Shown piece after piece: positions 1-5,084 of a DNA stretch of 6,938 bases (position 1 is the first letter of the stretch; each line of letters begins with the position of its first letter). The notes beneath the pieces are model-generated. The model searched no databases. It saw only the letters and a program-made list of their open reading frames with translations, and was not told where the DNA came from. Made by a program: the position numbers and the translations under genes. The stretch is from assembly GCA_026389635.1 (NCBI GenBank), contig JAPLHM010000175.1, positions 1 to 6,938 on the forward strand, read 5' to 3'. The DNA is from Chloroflexota bacterium (GTDB taxonomy: Bacteria > Chloroflexota > Dehalococcoidia > GIF9 > UBA5629).

Positions 1-39
1 GACAGGCTGGACAAACTCAGTTTCTTTGACGTACATTGA
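1..39 (+). CDS. Possible 3' end of an upstream gene (partial)
   Basis: The first reading frame runs from the window edge to a TGA at 37-39 and would end in ...LDKLSFFDVH. A second frame stays open longer, to a TAA at 71-73 inside the ribosome binding site of the next gene, and would end in ...SARAIERR. Either could be the tail of a gene beginning outside the window. Too little is present to choose between them or name a product. Such a gene would lie just upstream of the 59-residue gene and could share its transcript. Confidence 0.25.
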   Translation, partial: DRLDKLSFFDVH

Positions 40-65
40 AGTGGGTTCAGCCAGGGCAATCGAAA

Positions 66-71
66 GGAGGT
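66..71 (+). promoter_or_regulatory. Strong Shine-Dalgarno site for the 59-residue gene
   Basis: AAAGGAGGT at 63-71 (core GGAGGT 66-71) lies 8 bases before the ATG at 80. It is nearly the full anti-Shine-Dalgarno complement and is the main reason for calling the short frame that follows a real gene. Confidence 0.75.
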
Positions 72-79
72 AAACAGAA

Positions 80-259
80 ATGCCACATGCACGGTTAAAC
101 ACCGCTTATATGAAAGTCCAGGTAACCTTCCCGGACGAGGAGCAAAGCATATCCATGGAGAAAGCGCTGGCTATCAAGAAGAAGATCGAGGGCCTGCTCA
201 AGAAGGAAAAACTCGAACTCTATGAGGTCGTCCTCGAAACGGTTCAGAAGAGCCGCTGA
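80..259 (+). CDS. Small conserved-looking hypothetical protein, 59 residues
   Basis: The frame runs ATG 80-82 to TGA 257-259 and encodes a charged soluble protein with no signal peptide or membrane segment. After a short leader (MPHARLNTAY) a strand-like stretch, MKVQVTFPDEE (11-21), is followed by a lysine- and glutamate-rich amphipathic helix (about 26-44) and a second strand-like stretch, LELYEVVLET (45-54). This suggests a small beta-alpha-beta unit. The strong Shine-Dalgarno site and mostly G/C third codon positions argue that it is translated. A second ATG at codon 11 has no comparable ribosome site. I do not recognise the family. It may be the last gene of an operon entering from the left, and it converges on the RNA methyltransferase gene. 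Confidence 0.7.
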   Translation: MPHARLNTAYMKVQVTFPDEEQSISMEKALAIKKKIEGLLKKEKLELYEVVLETVQKSR

Positions 260-362
260 TAATAATTGAGGGATCCGCCCTCTTGACGGAATCGATCGTC
301 CACACCAGGCTAATATATATGGTTATTTGGGCTTGGCGAAATCGCCGCAATAATCCGCCTGC

Positions 363-1139
363 TCATTTTTTGATTGCCCTTCTGCTTAAATACATGCATA
401 TGGCGCCGCAGGCAGCAACATTCAAAGATTCTGCTTTTGCCCCGGCCATGGATATCTTTATCGTGTGATCGGATTTCTCAAGGAGCGCAGCGGAAAGGCC
501 GGCTGCCTCGTTGCCCAGCGCAAGCACCAACTTGTCCTCTCCCCTCAGCACCAACGGGTCCTCCGCTCCGCCCAGGTCGGCCGCAACCAGCCGATGCCCG
601 CGTCTTTTCAGTTCATCCACGAGATCAAGGTAAGCGGCCGTCCTCCTGATCCACAGGGACAGGGCACTGCCCGCCGTTGACTGTATGCACTTCGGGGAGA
701 AAGGGTCTGCGCATTTATCCGTCAGTATAACGCCCGAGTAATCGAAGGCCGCGGCTGTGCGGATAAGCGTGCCGACATTGCCCGGATCCTGGATGTCTTC
801 CAGCAGCAGTATTTTATGGCCGGCCTCCCCTGGCAGGTTGTCTGAGTCTGTATCCGCCGGCAACCGCACTACGGCTATGGTTCCCTGGGACGTCCTGGCA
901 GAACTTATAGATTGCATCTGGGTATCCGTGAGGGGTCTCAAAGCATATTTATCGTAGATAGGGGGCTGTTCCCCGGTATATAAAATCTCCATTACGCTGC
1001 CGGGACTGCTCCTCATCACCTGGTCTATGGCACGCGGACCCTCCACCAGGAATGCGCCCGTAGCCAGCCGGCCTCTCCGTGAGGAAAGGTCCCTGTACCA
1101 CTTGAGCGGTTTCAACGGATGGCCGCCGTTGTCTTTCAT
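363..1139 (-). CDS. SpoU/TrmH-family RNA 2'-O-ribose methyltransferase
   Basis: A 258-residue SPOUT-class methyltransferase that would transfer a methyl group from S-adenosylmethionine to a ribose 2'-hydroxyl of rRNA or tRNA. An N-terminal substrate-binding domain (about 10-95; LATGAFLVEGPRAID at 25-39 is the typical SpoU 'FlvEG' block) precedes the knotted catalytic domain. Motif 1 is at 112-130 (DPGNVGTLIRTA, with Asn121 and the probable catalytic Arg127), motif 2 at 206-216 (LALGNEAAGLS) and motif 3 at 229-250 (ISMAGAKAESLNVAACGA). Motif 3 usually begins I-P-M; here Ser replaces Pro. Length fits the two-domain RlmB/YsgA type. The exact target nucleotide cannot be read from sequence. The ATG (1139-1137) overlaps the DedA stop as ATGA and has no good Shine-Dalgarno site, which points to translational coupling. 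Confidence 0.93.
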   Translation of the reverse strand: MKDNGGHPLKPLKWYRDLSSRRGRLATGAFLVEGPRAIDQVMRSSPGSVMEILYTGEQPPIYDKYALRPLTDTQMQSISSARTSQGTIAVVRLPADTDSDNLPGEAGHKILLLEDIQDPGNVGTLIRTAAAFDYSGVILTDKCADPFSPKCIQSTAGSALSLWIRRTAAYLDLVDELKRRGHRLVAADLGGAEDPLVLRGEDKLVLALGNEAAGLSAALLEKSDHTIKISMAGAKAESLNVAACGAICMYLSRRAIKK

Positions 1140-1828
1140 ATTATCGATTTTCGCCTGGAAGCCCGCCAGTGTTTAATAAATTCTACTGCCGAAGGGATCA
1201 GCGAAACAATGATTATAGCTAAGATGAAGATCGAGAAATTCTCTTTAACGAAGGGCAGGTTACCGAAGAAGTAGCCGCACAGTATGCAGATGGCCACCCA
1301 CAGCAGGCCGCCCGTTACATTGAAGAACAGGAACCTGGGGTAGTTCATTTTACCGACGCCGGCCACGAAAGGCGTGAAGGTCCTGAGGATCGGCGCGAAC
1401 CTGGCCAGCACGATTGCCTTGCCCCCGTATTTTTCAAAGAACATATGGGTCCTGTCGATGTATTCCCTCTTGATAAACCGGTAGTCCCTGCTGTAGATCC
1501 GCTCCCCGATGCGGCTGCCTATGAAATAATTGAAACTGTCGCCCAGCGCGGCGGCCAGCCAGAGCAGTAAAATCAGCGCCCACACATTTAAAGAGCCCAG
1601 TGCTGCGAATCCGCCCAGGGCGAAAAGCAATGAATCCCCGGGCAGGAAGGGTATAATCACCAGGCCCGTCTCGCAGAAGATTATGAGAAAAACTATGCCG
1701 TAGATGAGCAGACCGTATTGCTGTATGAGGTCGCCTATGTAAACGTCGATATGTAGTGCGACGTCCACGGCTGTGAACCCAAACTGCACGGCGGCCGAAT
1801 CTTCAAAGAAAATAATGGCCACAGCCAT
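1136..1828 (-). CDS. DedA-family (VTT domain) integral membrane protein
   Basis: From the first ATG this is a 230-residue polytopic membrane protein of the DedA/SNARE-associated family, whose members act in lipid (undecaprenyl phosphate or phospholipid) translocation and envelope homeostasis. Diagnostic blocks are ETGLVIIPFLPGDSLL (53-68, acids Glu53 and Asp65), the central FFEKYGGKAIVLARFAPILR (130-149, basic Arg143 and Arg149) and the re-entrant segment TPFVAGVGKMNYPRFLFFN (152-170). The acids and arginines match positions reported as essential in E. coli YqjA/YghB (from memory). A last hydrophobic helix spans about 197-217, followed by a basic tail. The frame stays open for 34 codons above this ATG; an ATT at 1906, 7 bases after AAAGGGA, would add 26 residues and complete a first membrane helix. 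The stop overlaps the methyltransferase start. Confidence 0.93.
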   Translation of the reverse strand: MAVAIIFFEDSAAVQFGFTAVDVALHIDVYIGDLIQQYGLLIYGIVFLIIFCETGLVIIPFLPGDSLLFALGGFAALGSLNVWALILLLWLAAALGDSFNYFIGSRIGERIYSRDYRFIKREYIDRTHMFFEKYGGKAIVLARFAPILRTFTPFVAGVGKMNYPRFLFFNVTGGLLWVAICILCGYFFGNLPFVKENFSIFILAIIIVSLIPSAVEFIKHWRASRRKSII

Positions 1829-1913
1829 TGCGGCCAGCAGAAATAGGGCGACTATAATACAGGCTAATACCAGCCTGCTGGAAAATACCCCGTTGTTTTT
1901 CTGAATATTAACT

Positions 1914-1920
1914 TCCCTTT
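1914..1920 (-). promoter_or_regulatory. Candidate Shine-Dalgarno site pointing to an ATT start for the DedA gene
   Basis: On the minus strand AAAGGGA (1920-1914) stands 7 bases before an in-frame ATT (1906-1904). No ATG, GTG or TTG lies between the upstream stop in this frame and the ATG at 1828; the only other plausible rare start is a CTG in the same stretch. The ATG at 1828 has no purine-rich site ahead of it. The preceding gene ends at 1928, so this would leave a normal 21-base operon gap. Confidence 0.45.
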
Positions 1921-1927
1921 TCTATGA

Positions 1928-2338
1928 TTAATAAAGCGGGCCCCCCCTGTAATACCAGGGATAATAGAAAGGCGTTACATATGTGTTGTATCCTTCCCTC
2001 AGGCCCTTGTTGTAGCCGGCGGTTTCGCCCTGCTGGTAGCCCTCGTCCTTGCCCTTGGCATACCCCTGGTCATACCCGGCCTGGTTCCCCCTGTCGTAGC
2101 CGGCCTTATCGCCGGCCTGGAAACCGAGGTCATAGCCTATCTTTTGGCCGTTCTCGTAGCCCCTGGCGAAACCCGCCTTATCGCCGTCGGCCTTGCCACG
2201 GTCGTAACCTGCCTGAAACCCGCTGCCGTTGCCCCACAGGTATCCGCCGAGCAATGCGGCGGCCACGACAATGACTACGACTGCAATGATCAGGCCAAGC
2301 ACCCATCCGCCGAGGGTCAGCGCAAATTTCCCTGACAT
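1928..2338 (-). CDS. Membrane-anchored glycine-zipper (Gly-x-x-x repeat) protein
   Basis: A 136-residue protein in three parts. Residues 1-11 are a short leader, and 12-35 form one very hydrophobic helix (GLIIAVVVIVVAAALL). Residues 36-117 carry a perfect four-residue repeat with glycine at every fourth position from 36 to 116 (21 glycines, no break; Gly32 is also in register). The residue after glycine is Tyr or Phe in 12 of 21 units. The tail 118-136 has 8 aromatics in 19 residues and ends RGGPLY. Similar Gly-x-x-x runs occur in FliH-type and Yae1-like proteins, but homology is not shown. With a basic N terminus the repeat would lie outside the cytoplasm (inference). The ATG at 2338 is preferred because AAGGAGGT lies 5 bases upstream; an ATG at 2359 would place that site inside the coding region. 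It is first in a probable operon with DedA. Confidence 0.85.
   Translation of the reverse strand: MSGKFALTLGGWVLGLIIAVVVIVVAAALLGGYLWGNGSGFQAGYDRGKADGDKAGFARGYENGQKIGYDLGFQAGDKAGYDRGNQAGYDQGYAKGKDEGYQQGETAGYNKGLREGYNTYVTPFYYPWYYRGGPLY
1988..2233 (-). repeat. 12-bp coding repeat (Gly-x-x-x tetrapeptide units)
   Basis: About 20 consecutive 12-base units encode the glycine-every-fourth-residue region of the zipper protein. All four glycine codons occur and the intervening codons vary, so individual units are diverged at DNA level while the glycine register is perfect. This indicates selection on the protein pattern rather than a recent DNA expansion. Confidence 0.85.
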
Positions 2339-2343
2339 AGCAC

Positions 2344-2351
2344 ACCTCCTT
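2344..2351 (-). promoter_or_regulatory. Shine-Dalgarno site that sets the zipper protein start
   Basis: AAGGAGGT (2351-2344, minus strand) lies 5 bases before the ATG at 2338. It falls within what would be codons 2-6 of a longer version starting at 2359, so the shorter start is the likely one. Confidence 0.75.
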
Positions 2352-2366
2352 TTCTTCATTTGTAGA

Positions 2367-2388
2367 TTCAGCTTTCAAGACCGCTGAA
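2367..2388. promoter_or_regulatory. Inverted repeat in the divergent control region
   Basis: TTCAGC (2367-2372) and GCTGAA (2383-2388) are perfect 6-base inverted arms separated by 10 bases. They lie between the candidate minus-strand promoter near 2418-2446 and the zipper protein ribosome site. This could be an operator or a leader-RNA hairpin; nothing further supports either role. Confidence 0.3.
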
Positions 2389-2417
2389 GCTGCTGTATTG
2401 ATCAGCCCTATGTTAAG

Positions 2418-2446
2418 ATTGTACAACCTTTGCTGTGGACTGTGCA
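2418..2446 (-). promoter_or_regulatory. Candidate sigma70-type promoter for the zipper-DedA-methyltransferase unit
   Basis: On the minus strand TGCACA (2446-2441) and TACAAT (2423-2418) are separated by 17 bases. The -10 is close to consensus and the -35 is weak. The -10 overlaps the 8-base palindrome TTGTACAA (2419-2426), a possible regulator site. Transcripts would begin near 2411 and carry a leader of about 70 bases. Confidence 0.35.
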
Positions 2447-2464
2447 TTCCCAACGTGATACTCT
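2436..2464 (+). promoter_or_regulatory. Weak candidate promoter for the miniprotein-pfkA unit
   Basis: TGGACT (2436-2441) and TACTCT (2459-2464) are spaced by 17 bases, with TGA immediately before the -10 giving an extended -10 look. Both hexamers are imperfect. The position, about 30 bases before the ATG at 2495 and back to back with the minus-strand candidate, is reasonable. Confidence 0.25.
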
Positions 2465-2494
2465 AATGATTAAGCAAATAAACGGGGGTGTTAC

Positions 2495-2683
2495 ATGTTA
2501 AAAGCTGGCAAAATCTTGCTCATTATAGCCGGTTTTCTGCTCATTTTGGATGCATTCCTCATGGCCTTGCGTATTCCCAACCCCTTGTTCGGCTGGCCGC
2601 TGCCCTGCCCGCTGACCCTACTTGCGCTGGGATTGGGGATATTGCTCACCGCTTTCGGCAGCCAATCCTGCTGTAAGAAGTAA
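2495..2683 (+). CDS. Two-helix membrane miniprotein upstream of pfkA, 62 residues
   Basis: The frame runs ATG 2495 to TAA 2681-2683. It encodes a short basic N terminus (MLKAGK), a hydrophobic helix at about 8-25, a proline-rich turn (RIPNPLFGWPLPCPL, 26-40), a second hydrophobic helix at about 39-55 and a polar end SQSCCKK. Cysteines are at 38, 59 and 60. Both ends probably face the cytoplasm (hairpin topology, inferred). GGGGGTG at 2484-2490 is a plausible ribosome site. A GTG at 2488 opens an overlapping frame, but that product shows no membrane or domain pattern, whereas this frame gives two clean helices. Only 21 bases separate its stop from the pfkA start, so the two are probably co-transcribed. 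I do not recognise a family. Confidence 0.75.
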   Translation: MLKAGKILLIIAGFLLILDAFLMALRIPNPLFGWPLPCPLTLLALGLGILLTAFGSQSCCKK

Positions 2684-2704
2684 ACGAGTCAGGAGTGTAA
2701 AGCC

Positions 2705-3820
2705 GTGGCAAAGAAAGGCAGGATCGCCATTCTGACAGGTGGCGGCGACTGCCCGGGTATAAATGCCGTTATACGGGCAGTAGCCAAAAAGGCCATACTC
2801 GAATCGGGACTGGAAGTGGTGGGCATCTCGGACGGTTACGACGGTTTGCTGCATAACCGGCACCGCATGCTTCACTACGATGACGTCTCCGGCATTATCA
2901 ACCTGGGCGGCACCATACTCGGCACCTCCAATAAGGCCAACCCCTACAGGTGCCCCATTATAAAAGAGGGGCCGCTGGAATTTGAGGATTTATCGCGCAC
3001 CGCTATCGATAATTTCGAGCGGCTGGAGGCGGATTGCCTGGTGTGTATCGGCGGCGACGGTACCCTGAGTATCGCCCACAGTTTTTTTAAGGACGGCCTC
3101 CCCATAGTAGGCATTCCCAAGACAATTGACAACGACATTCAGGGCACCGATATCACCTTCGGCTTCGATACGGCGGTATACATAGCTACGGAAGGATTGG
3201 ACCGGGTGCGCACCACCGCGCAGTCGCACCACCGCGTGATGATCGTGGAGGTCATGGGGCGTAACGCCGGCTGGATTGCCCTGCATGCCGGGATCGCAAG
3301 CGGGGCTGACGTTGTGCTGATCCCCGAGATCCCCTACGACCTGGATATCGTTACCGGCAAGGTGAATGATAGAAACAGCAGGGGAAAGAGGTTTACCATA
3401 GCCGTGGTCTCGGAGGGCGCCAGACAGAAGGGCGGGGGCAGGGTGGTTCAGAGGGTTATCGAAGAAAGCACGGACCCGCTGCGCCTGGGTGGTGTAGGCT
3501 TTGTACTGGGATCGCAAATAGAGGGTGAAACCGGTGTTGAAACCCGTACCGTCGTGATGGGCCACCTGCAGAGAGGAGGTGTGCCTACCCCATTTGACAG
3601 GGTGCTGGCCACCAGGCTGGGCACCAGGGCAGTTGATATGTTGCTGGAGGGCTCATATGGATATATGGTGGGGGTCAGGGGCAATGACCTGGTGGATGTG
3701 CCTTTGGAGGAGGTTGCGCACGGCCAGAGATGCGTGTCCACGGGTGACCCGTTGATAAGGTCGGCCAGGTCCGTGGGGACGTGTTTTGGAGACATCAGGG
3801 ATGCCCTGCCGGAGGACTGA
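2705..3820 (+). CDS. pfkA: 6-phosphofructokinase, group III type
   Basis: A 371-residue enzyme phosphorylating fructose 6-phosphate to fructose 1,6-bisphosphate, the committing step of glycolysis, in the cytoplasm. Visible blocks are the nucleotide/phosphate loop LTGGGDCPGIN (10-20), GGDGT (116-120), PKTIDND (138-144, catalytic Asp142), TFGFDTAV (151-158), MGRNAGW (184-190, substrate binding), IPEIP (206-210) and GHLQRGG (286-292). The two positions that separate ATP from pyrophosphate enzymes read Gly119 (ATP-like; Asp in pyrophosphate enzymes) and Lys139 (as in pyrophosphate enzymes and the group III ATP enzymes of actinobacteria). ATP is the more likely donor, but pyrophosphate use cannot be excluded. 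The GTG start at 2705 follows AGGAG (2691-2695) by 9 bases. The gene follows the membrane miniprotein and converges on the diguanylate cyclase gene. Confidence 0.96.
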   Translation: MAKKGRIAILTGGGDCPGINAVIRAVAKKAILESGLEVVGISDGYDGLLHNRHRMLHYDDVSGIINLGGTILGTSNKANPYRCPIIKEGPLEFEDLSRTAIDNFERLEADCLVCIGGDGTLSIAHSFFKDGLPIVGIPKTIDNDIQGTDITFGFDTAVYIATEGLDRVRTTAQSHHRVMIVEVMGRNAGWIALHAGIASGADVVLIPEIPYDLDIVTGKVNDRNSRGKRFTIAVVSEGARQKGGGRVVQRVIEESTDPLRLGGVGFVLGSQIEGETGVETRTVVMGHLQRGGVPTPFDRVLATRLGTRAVDMLLEGSYGYMVGVRGNDLVDVPLEEVAHGQRCVSTGDPLIRSARSVGTCFGDIRDALPED

Positions 3821-3845
3821 TAGGACGCGCCCGCTACCCGGCTGA

Positions 3846-4847
3846 TTATTGTTTGCAGGATATTTTGTAGTTATTGCAGCCGGTTGAGCGCACGCTGTAC
3901 ATGCTCTTGTCGGCGCTGTTTACCAGCGTGTCGAGGTCCCTGCCGTCCTCGGGGAATACGGCTACACCGACGCTGACGGTGACCAGGATTTTGTGGCCGT
4001 TTACCATGAAGTGGTGCCTGAAGGCATCCACGATCTTGTGGCTGACCTTGTCTACGCTGCTCACGTCATCGATTTCAGGTATTACGATGGCAAACTCGTC
4101 ACCACCCACGCGCGCGACGGTATCGCTCTTGCGCAGCAGTCCCGTCATGCGGTCGGCTGCGGCCTTCAGCAAATGGTCCCCTACCACGTTGCCCATGGTT
4201 TCGTTAACAGTGTTGAAGTTATCCAGGTCAAGCGACATAATGGCCACCCTTTTTTTATTGCGCTGAGCATGTAATACCGCTAAATGCGCGCGGTCGCGGA
4301 ATAGCGTCCTGTTGGGAAGGCCGGTCATGCTGTCATGGGTGGCCACCAGGTGCAGTTCCCGCTCCAGCCTCTTTCGTTCCGACGTGTCGCGGATATTGCA
4401 GTGGACGATGCGGGTGTCGTTGATCGTACATACATTGGATTCAAGCTCCACGTCCAGCCGCCTGCCGTTCCTCGTCTCCAGTGGAAAATCTTCGTAACGC
4501 ACGTGGTCGCGATGCTTCAGTTCATGCGACGCAGCCCGGCTTCTATCGGTGTCTATGAAAGCCTCGATGTCCCAGAGGTTTTTTCCTAATAACTCTTCGT
4601 TGGAATAACCCAGCATTTTTAACAGGTGCGGGTTGGCACTCTTAACCTGGCCAGTGTCCGCATCCAGTATCACAATTCCGTGCTGCGCACTCTCAAAGAG
4701 CTGCCTGTATTGACGTTCGGAGCACCGTAACTCCTGCTCTATAACTTTGAATTCGCTTTCCAGCGCTTTAAGCTGGCGCACCTGCTCTCGCAGTTGCTCT
4801 AATTCATCTGCGAGTTGTTTCTTGGTTCGGGCCTCTTCTGCCGGCAT
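3846..4847 (-). CDS. PAS-GGDEF diguanylate cyclase with N-terminal coiled coil
   Basis: A 333-residue cytoplasmic signalling protein expected to make cyclic di-GMP from two GTP. Residues 5-47 form a charged coiled coil that could drive dimerisation. A PAS domain follows (about 45-158; RQLFESAQHGIVILDADTG, later LGYSNEELLGKNLWDI), then a GGDEF domain (about 165-331). The signature GGDEF (248-252) is intact, and an inhibitory-site RxxD (Arg239, Asp242) lies five residues before it. Asp207, Asn215 and Asp224 keep the metal and guanine contacts. Several usual residues differ: the 'FK' lysine is Asn212, 'ND' is Asn-Glu (215-216), 'GH' is Gly-Asn (219-220), and the late 'AKxxGRN' reads VRSTGCN (319-325). 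Activity is likely but possibly altered. No membrane helix is present, so the PAS domain would sense an internal cue. AGGGAGGT precedes the ATG by 4-5 bases. Confidence 0.93.
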   Translation of the reverse strand: MPAEEARTKKQLADELEQLREQVRQLKALESEFKVIEQELRCSERQYRQLFESAQHGIVILDADTGQVKSANPHLLKMLGYSNEELLGKNLWDIEAFIDTDRSRAASHELKHRDHVRYEDFPLETRNGRRLDVELESNVCTINDTRIVHCNIRDTSERKRLERELHLVATHDSMTGLPNRTLFRDRAHLAVLHAQRNKKRVAIMSLDLDNFNTVNETMGNVVGDHLLKAAADRMTGLLRKSDTVARVGGDEFAIVIPEIDDVSSVDKVSHKIVDAFRHHFMVNGHKILVTVSVGVAVFPEDGRDLDTLVNSADKSMYSVRSTGCNNYKISCKQ

Positions 4848-4873
4848 AAATACCTCCCTATCCGCTTAAAAGC

Positions 4874-4889
4874 TGATCCGCAGCGATCA
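4874..4889 (-). other. Small leader hairpin upstream of the diguanylate cyclase gene
   Basis: TGATC (4874-4878) and GATCA (4885-4889) can pair with a 6-base loop in the untranslated leader of the minus-strand transcript. The stem is only 5 pairs and matches no riboswitch I recognise; in particular I see no cyclic di-GMP riboswitch. Confidence 0.2.
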
Positions 4890-4926
4890 ATTTAGTTTGT
4901 GTTTTCCATTTGTGACCTGCAATTTC

Positions 4927-4955
4927 AATGTAGTATTTATTAGATTGTTTGTCAA
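4927..4955 (-). promoter_or_regulatory. Sigma70-type promoter for the diguanylate cyclase gene
   Basis: On the minus strand a perfect -35 TTGACA (4955-4950) and a -10 TACATT (4932-4927) are spaced by exactly 17 bases in an AT-rich stretch. Transcription should start near 4920 and give a leader of about 70 bases before the ATG at 4847. This is the best promoter match in the window. Confidence 0.6.
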
Positions 4956-4964
4956 TGTTTGGTG

Positions 4965-5013
4965 TATAATAGGTTCATAGTTCAAGTTTAGGTTGTTACA
5001 AGCTTATTATAAT
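4965..5013 (+). promoter_or_regulatory. Candidate -10 elements for the DEAD-box helicase gene
   Basis: Two exact TATAAT hexamers occur at 4965-4970 and 5008-5013 ahead of the helicase. Neither has a good -35 at 16-18 bases, so assignment is tentative. The second would start transcription near 5020, giving a leader of about 65 bases to a TTG start at 5085 but only about 20 bases to the ATG at 5040. Confidence 0.35.
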
Positions 5014-5071
5014 CCTTCCAGAATTATCACAAGCCTTGAATGGCCCAAACCCCGGCTAAATTTACTAACTT

Positions 5072-5078
5072 AAGAGGT
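5072..5078 (+). promoter_or_regulatory. Shine-Dalgarno site supporting a TTG start for the helicase
   Basis: AAGAGGT (5072-5078) sits 6 bases before an in-frame TTG at 5085. The in-frame ATG at 5040 has no purine-rich sequence ahead of it. Confidence 0.5.
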
Positions 5079-5084
5079 CATTCA

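Noticed and set aside
268..346. Hairpins GAGGG/CCCTC (268-282) and GGCGA/TCGCC (335-346) between convergent genes as terminators
   Set aside because: Neither is followed by a T-run on either strand, and the stems are only 5 pairs with a loop of 5 or 2 bases.
283..468. A 61-codon plus-strand frame running into the 3' end of the RNA methyltransferase gene
   Set aside because: It has a non-ATG start, no ribosome site and extensive antisense overlap with a well-supported gene.
1988..2233. The 12-base periodic DNA considered as a CRISPR or tandem satellite array
   Set aside because: The period is an exact multiple of codons in an open frame with varied codons and no spacer-repeat alternation; it is a protein-coding repeat.
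1924..2274. A 116-codon plus-strand frame rich in Cys, Pro and Arg opposite the glycine repeat
   Set aside because: Its composition is simply the reverse complement of the Gly-x-x-x coding repeat; it has no ribosome site.
2488..2676. GTG-started frame overlapping the 62-residue membrane miniprotein
   Set aside because: Its product has no membrane or domain pattern, while the ATG frame at 2495 gives two clean hydrophobic helices and is better placed after the ribosome site.
2990..3565. A 191-codon frame, and another at 3448-3795, antisense to pfkA
   Set aside because: Both are shadows of the conserved phosphofructokinase frame, with no recognisable motif.
3808..3842. GCCGG/CCGGC inverted arms between pfkA and the diguanylate cyclase gene
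   Set aside because: The arms are 5 bases and 25 bases apart with no T-run, which is likely chance in GC-rich DNA.
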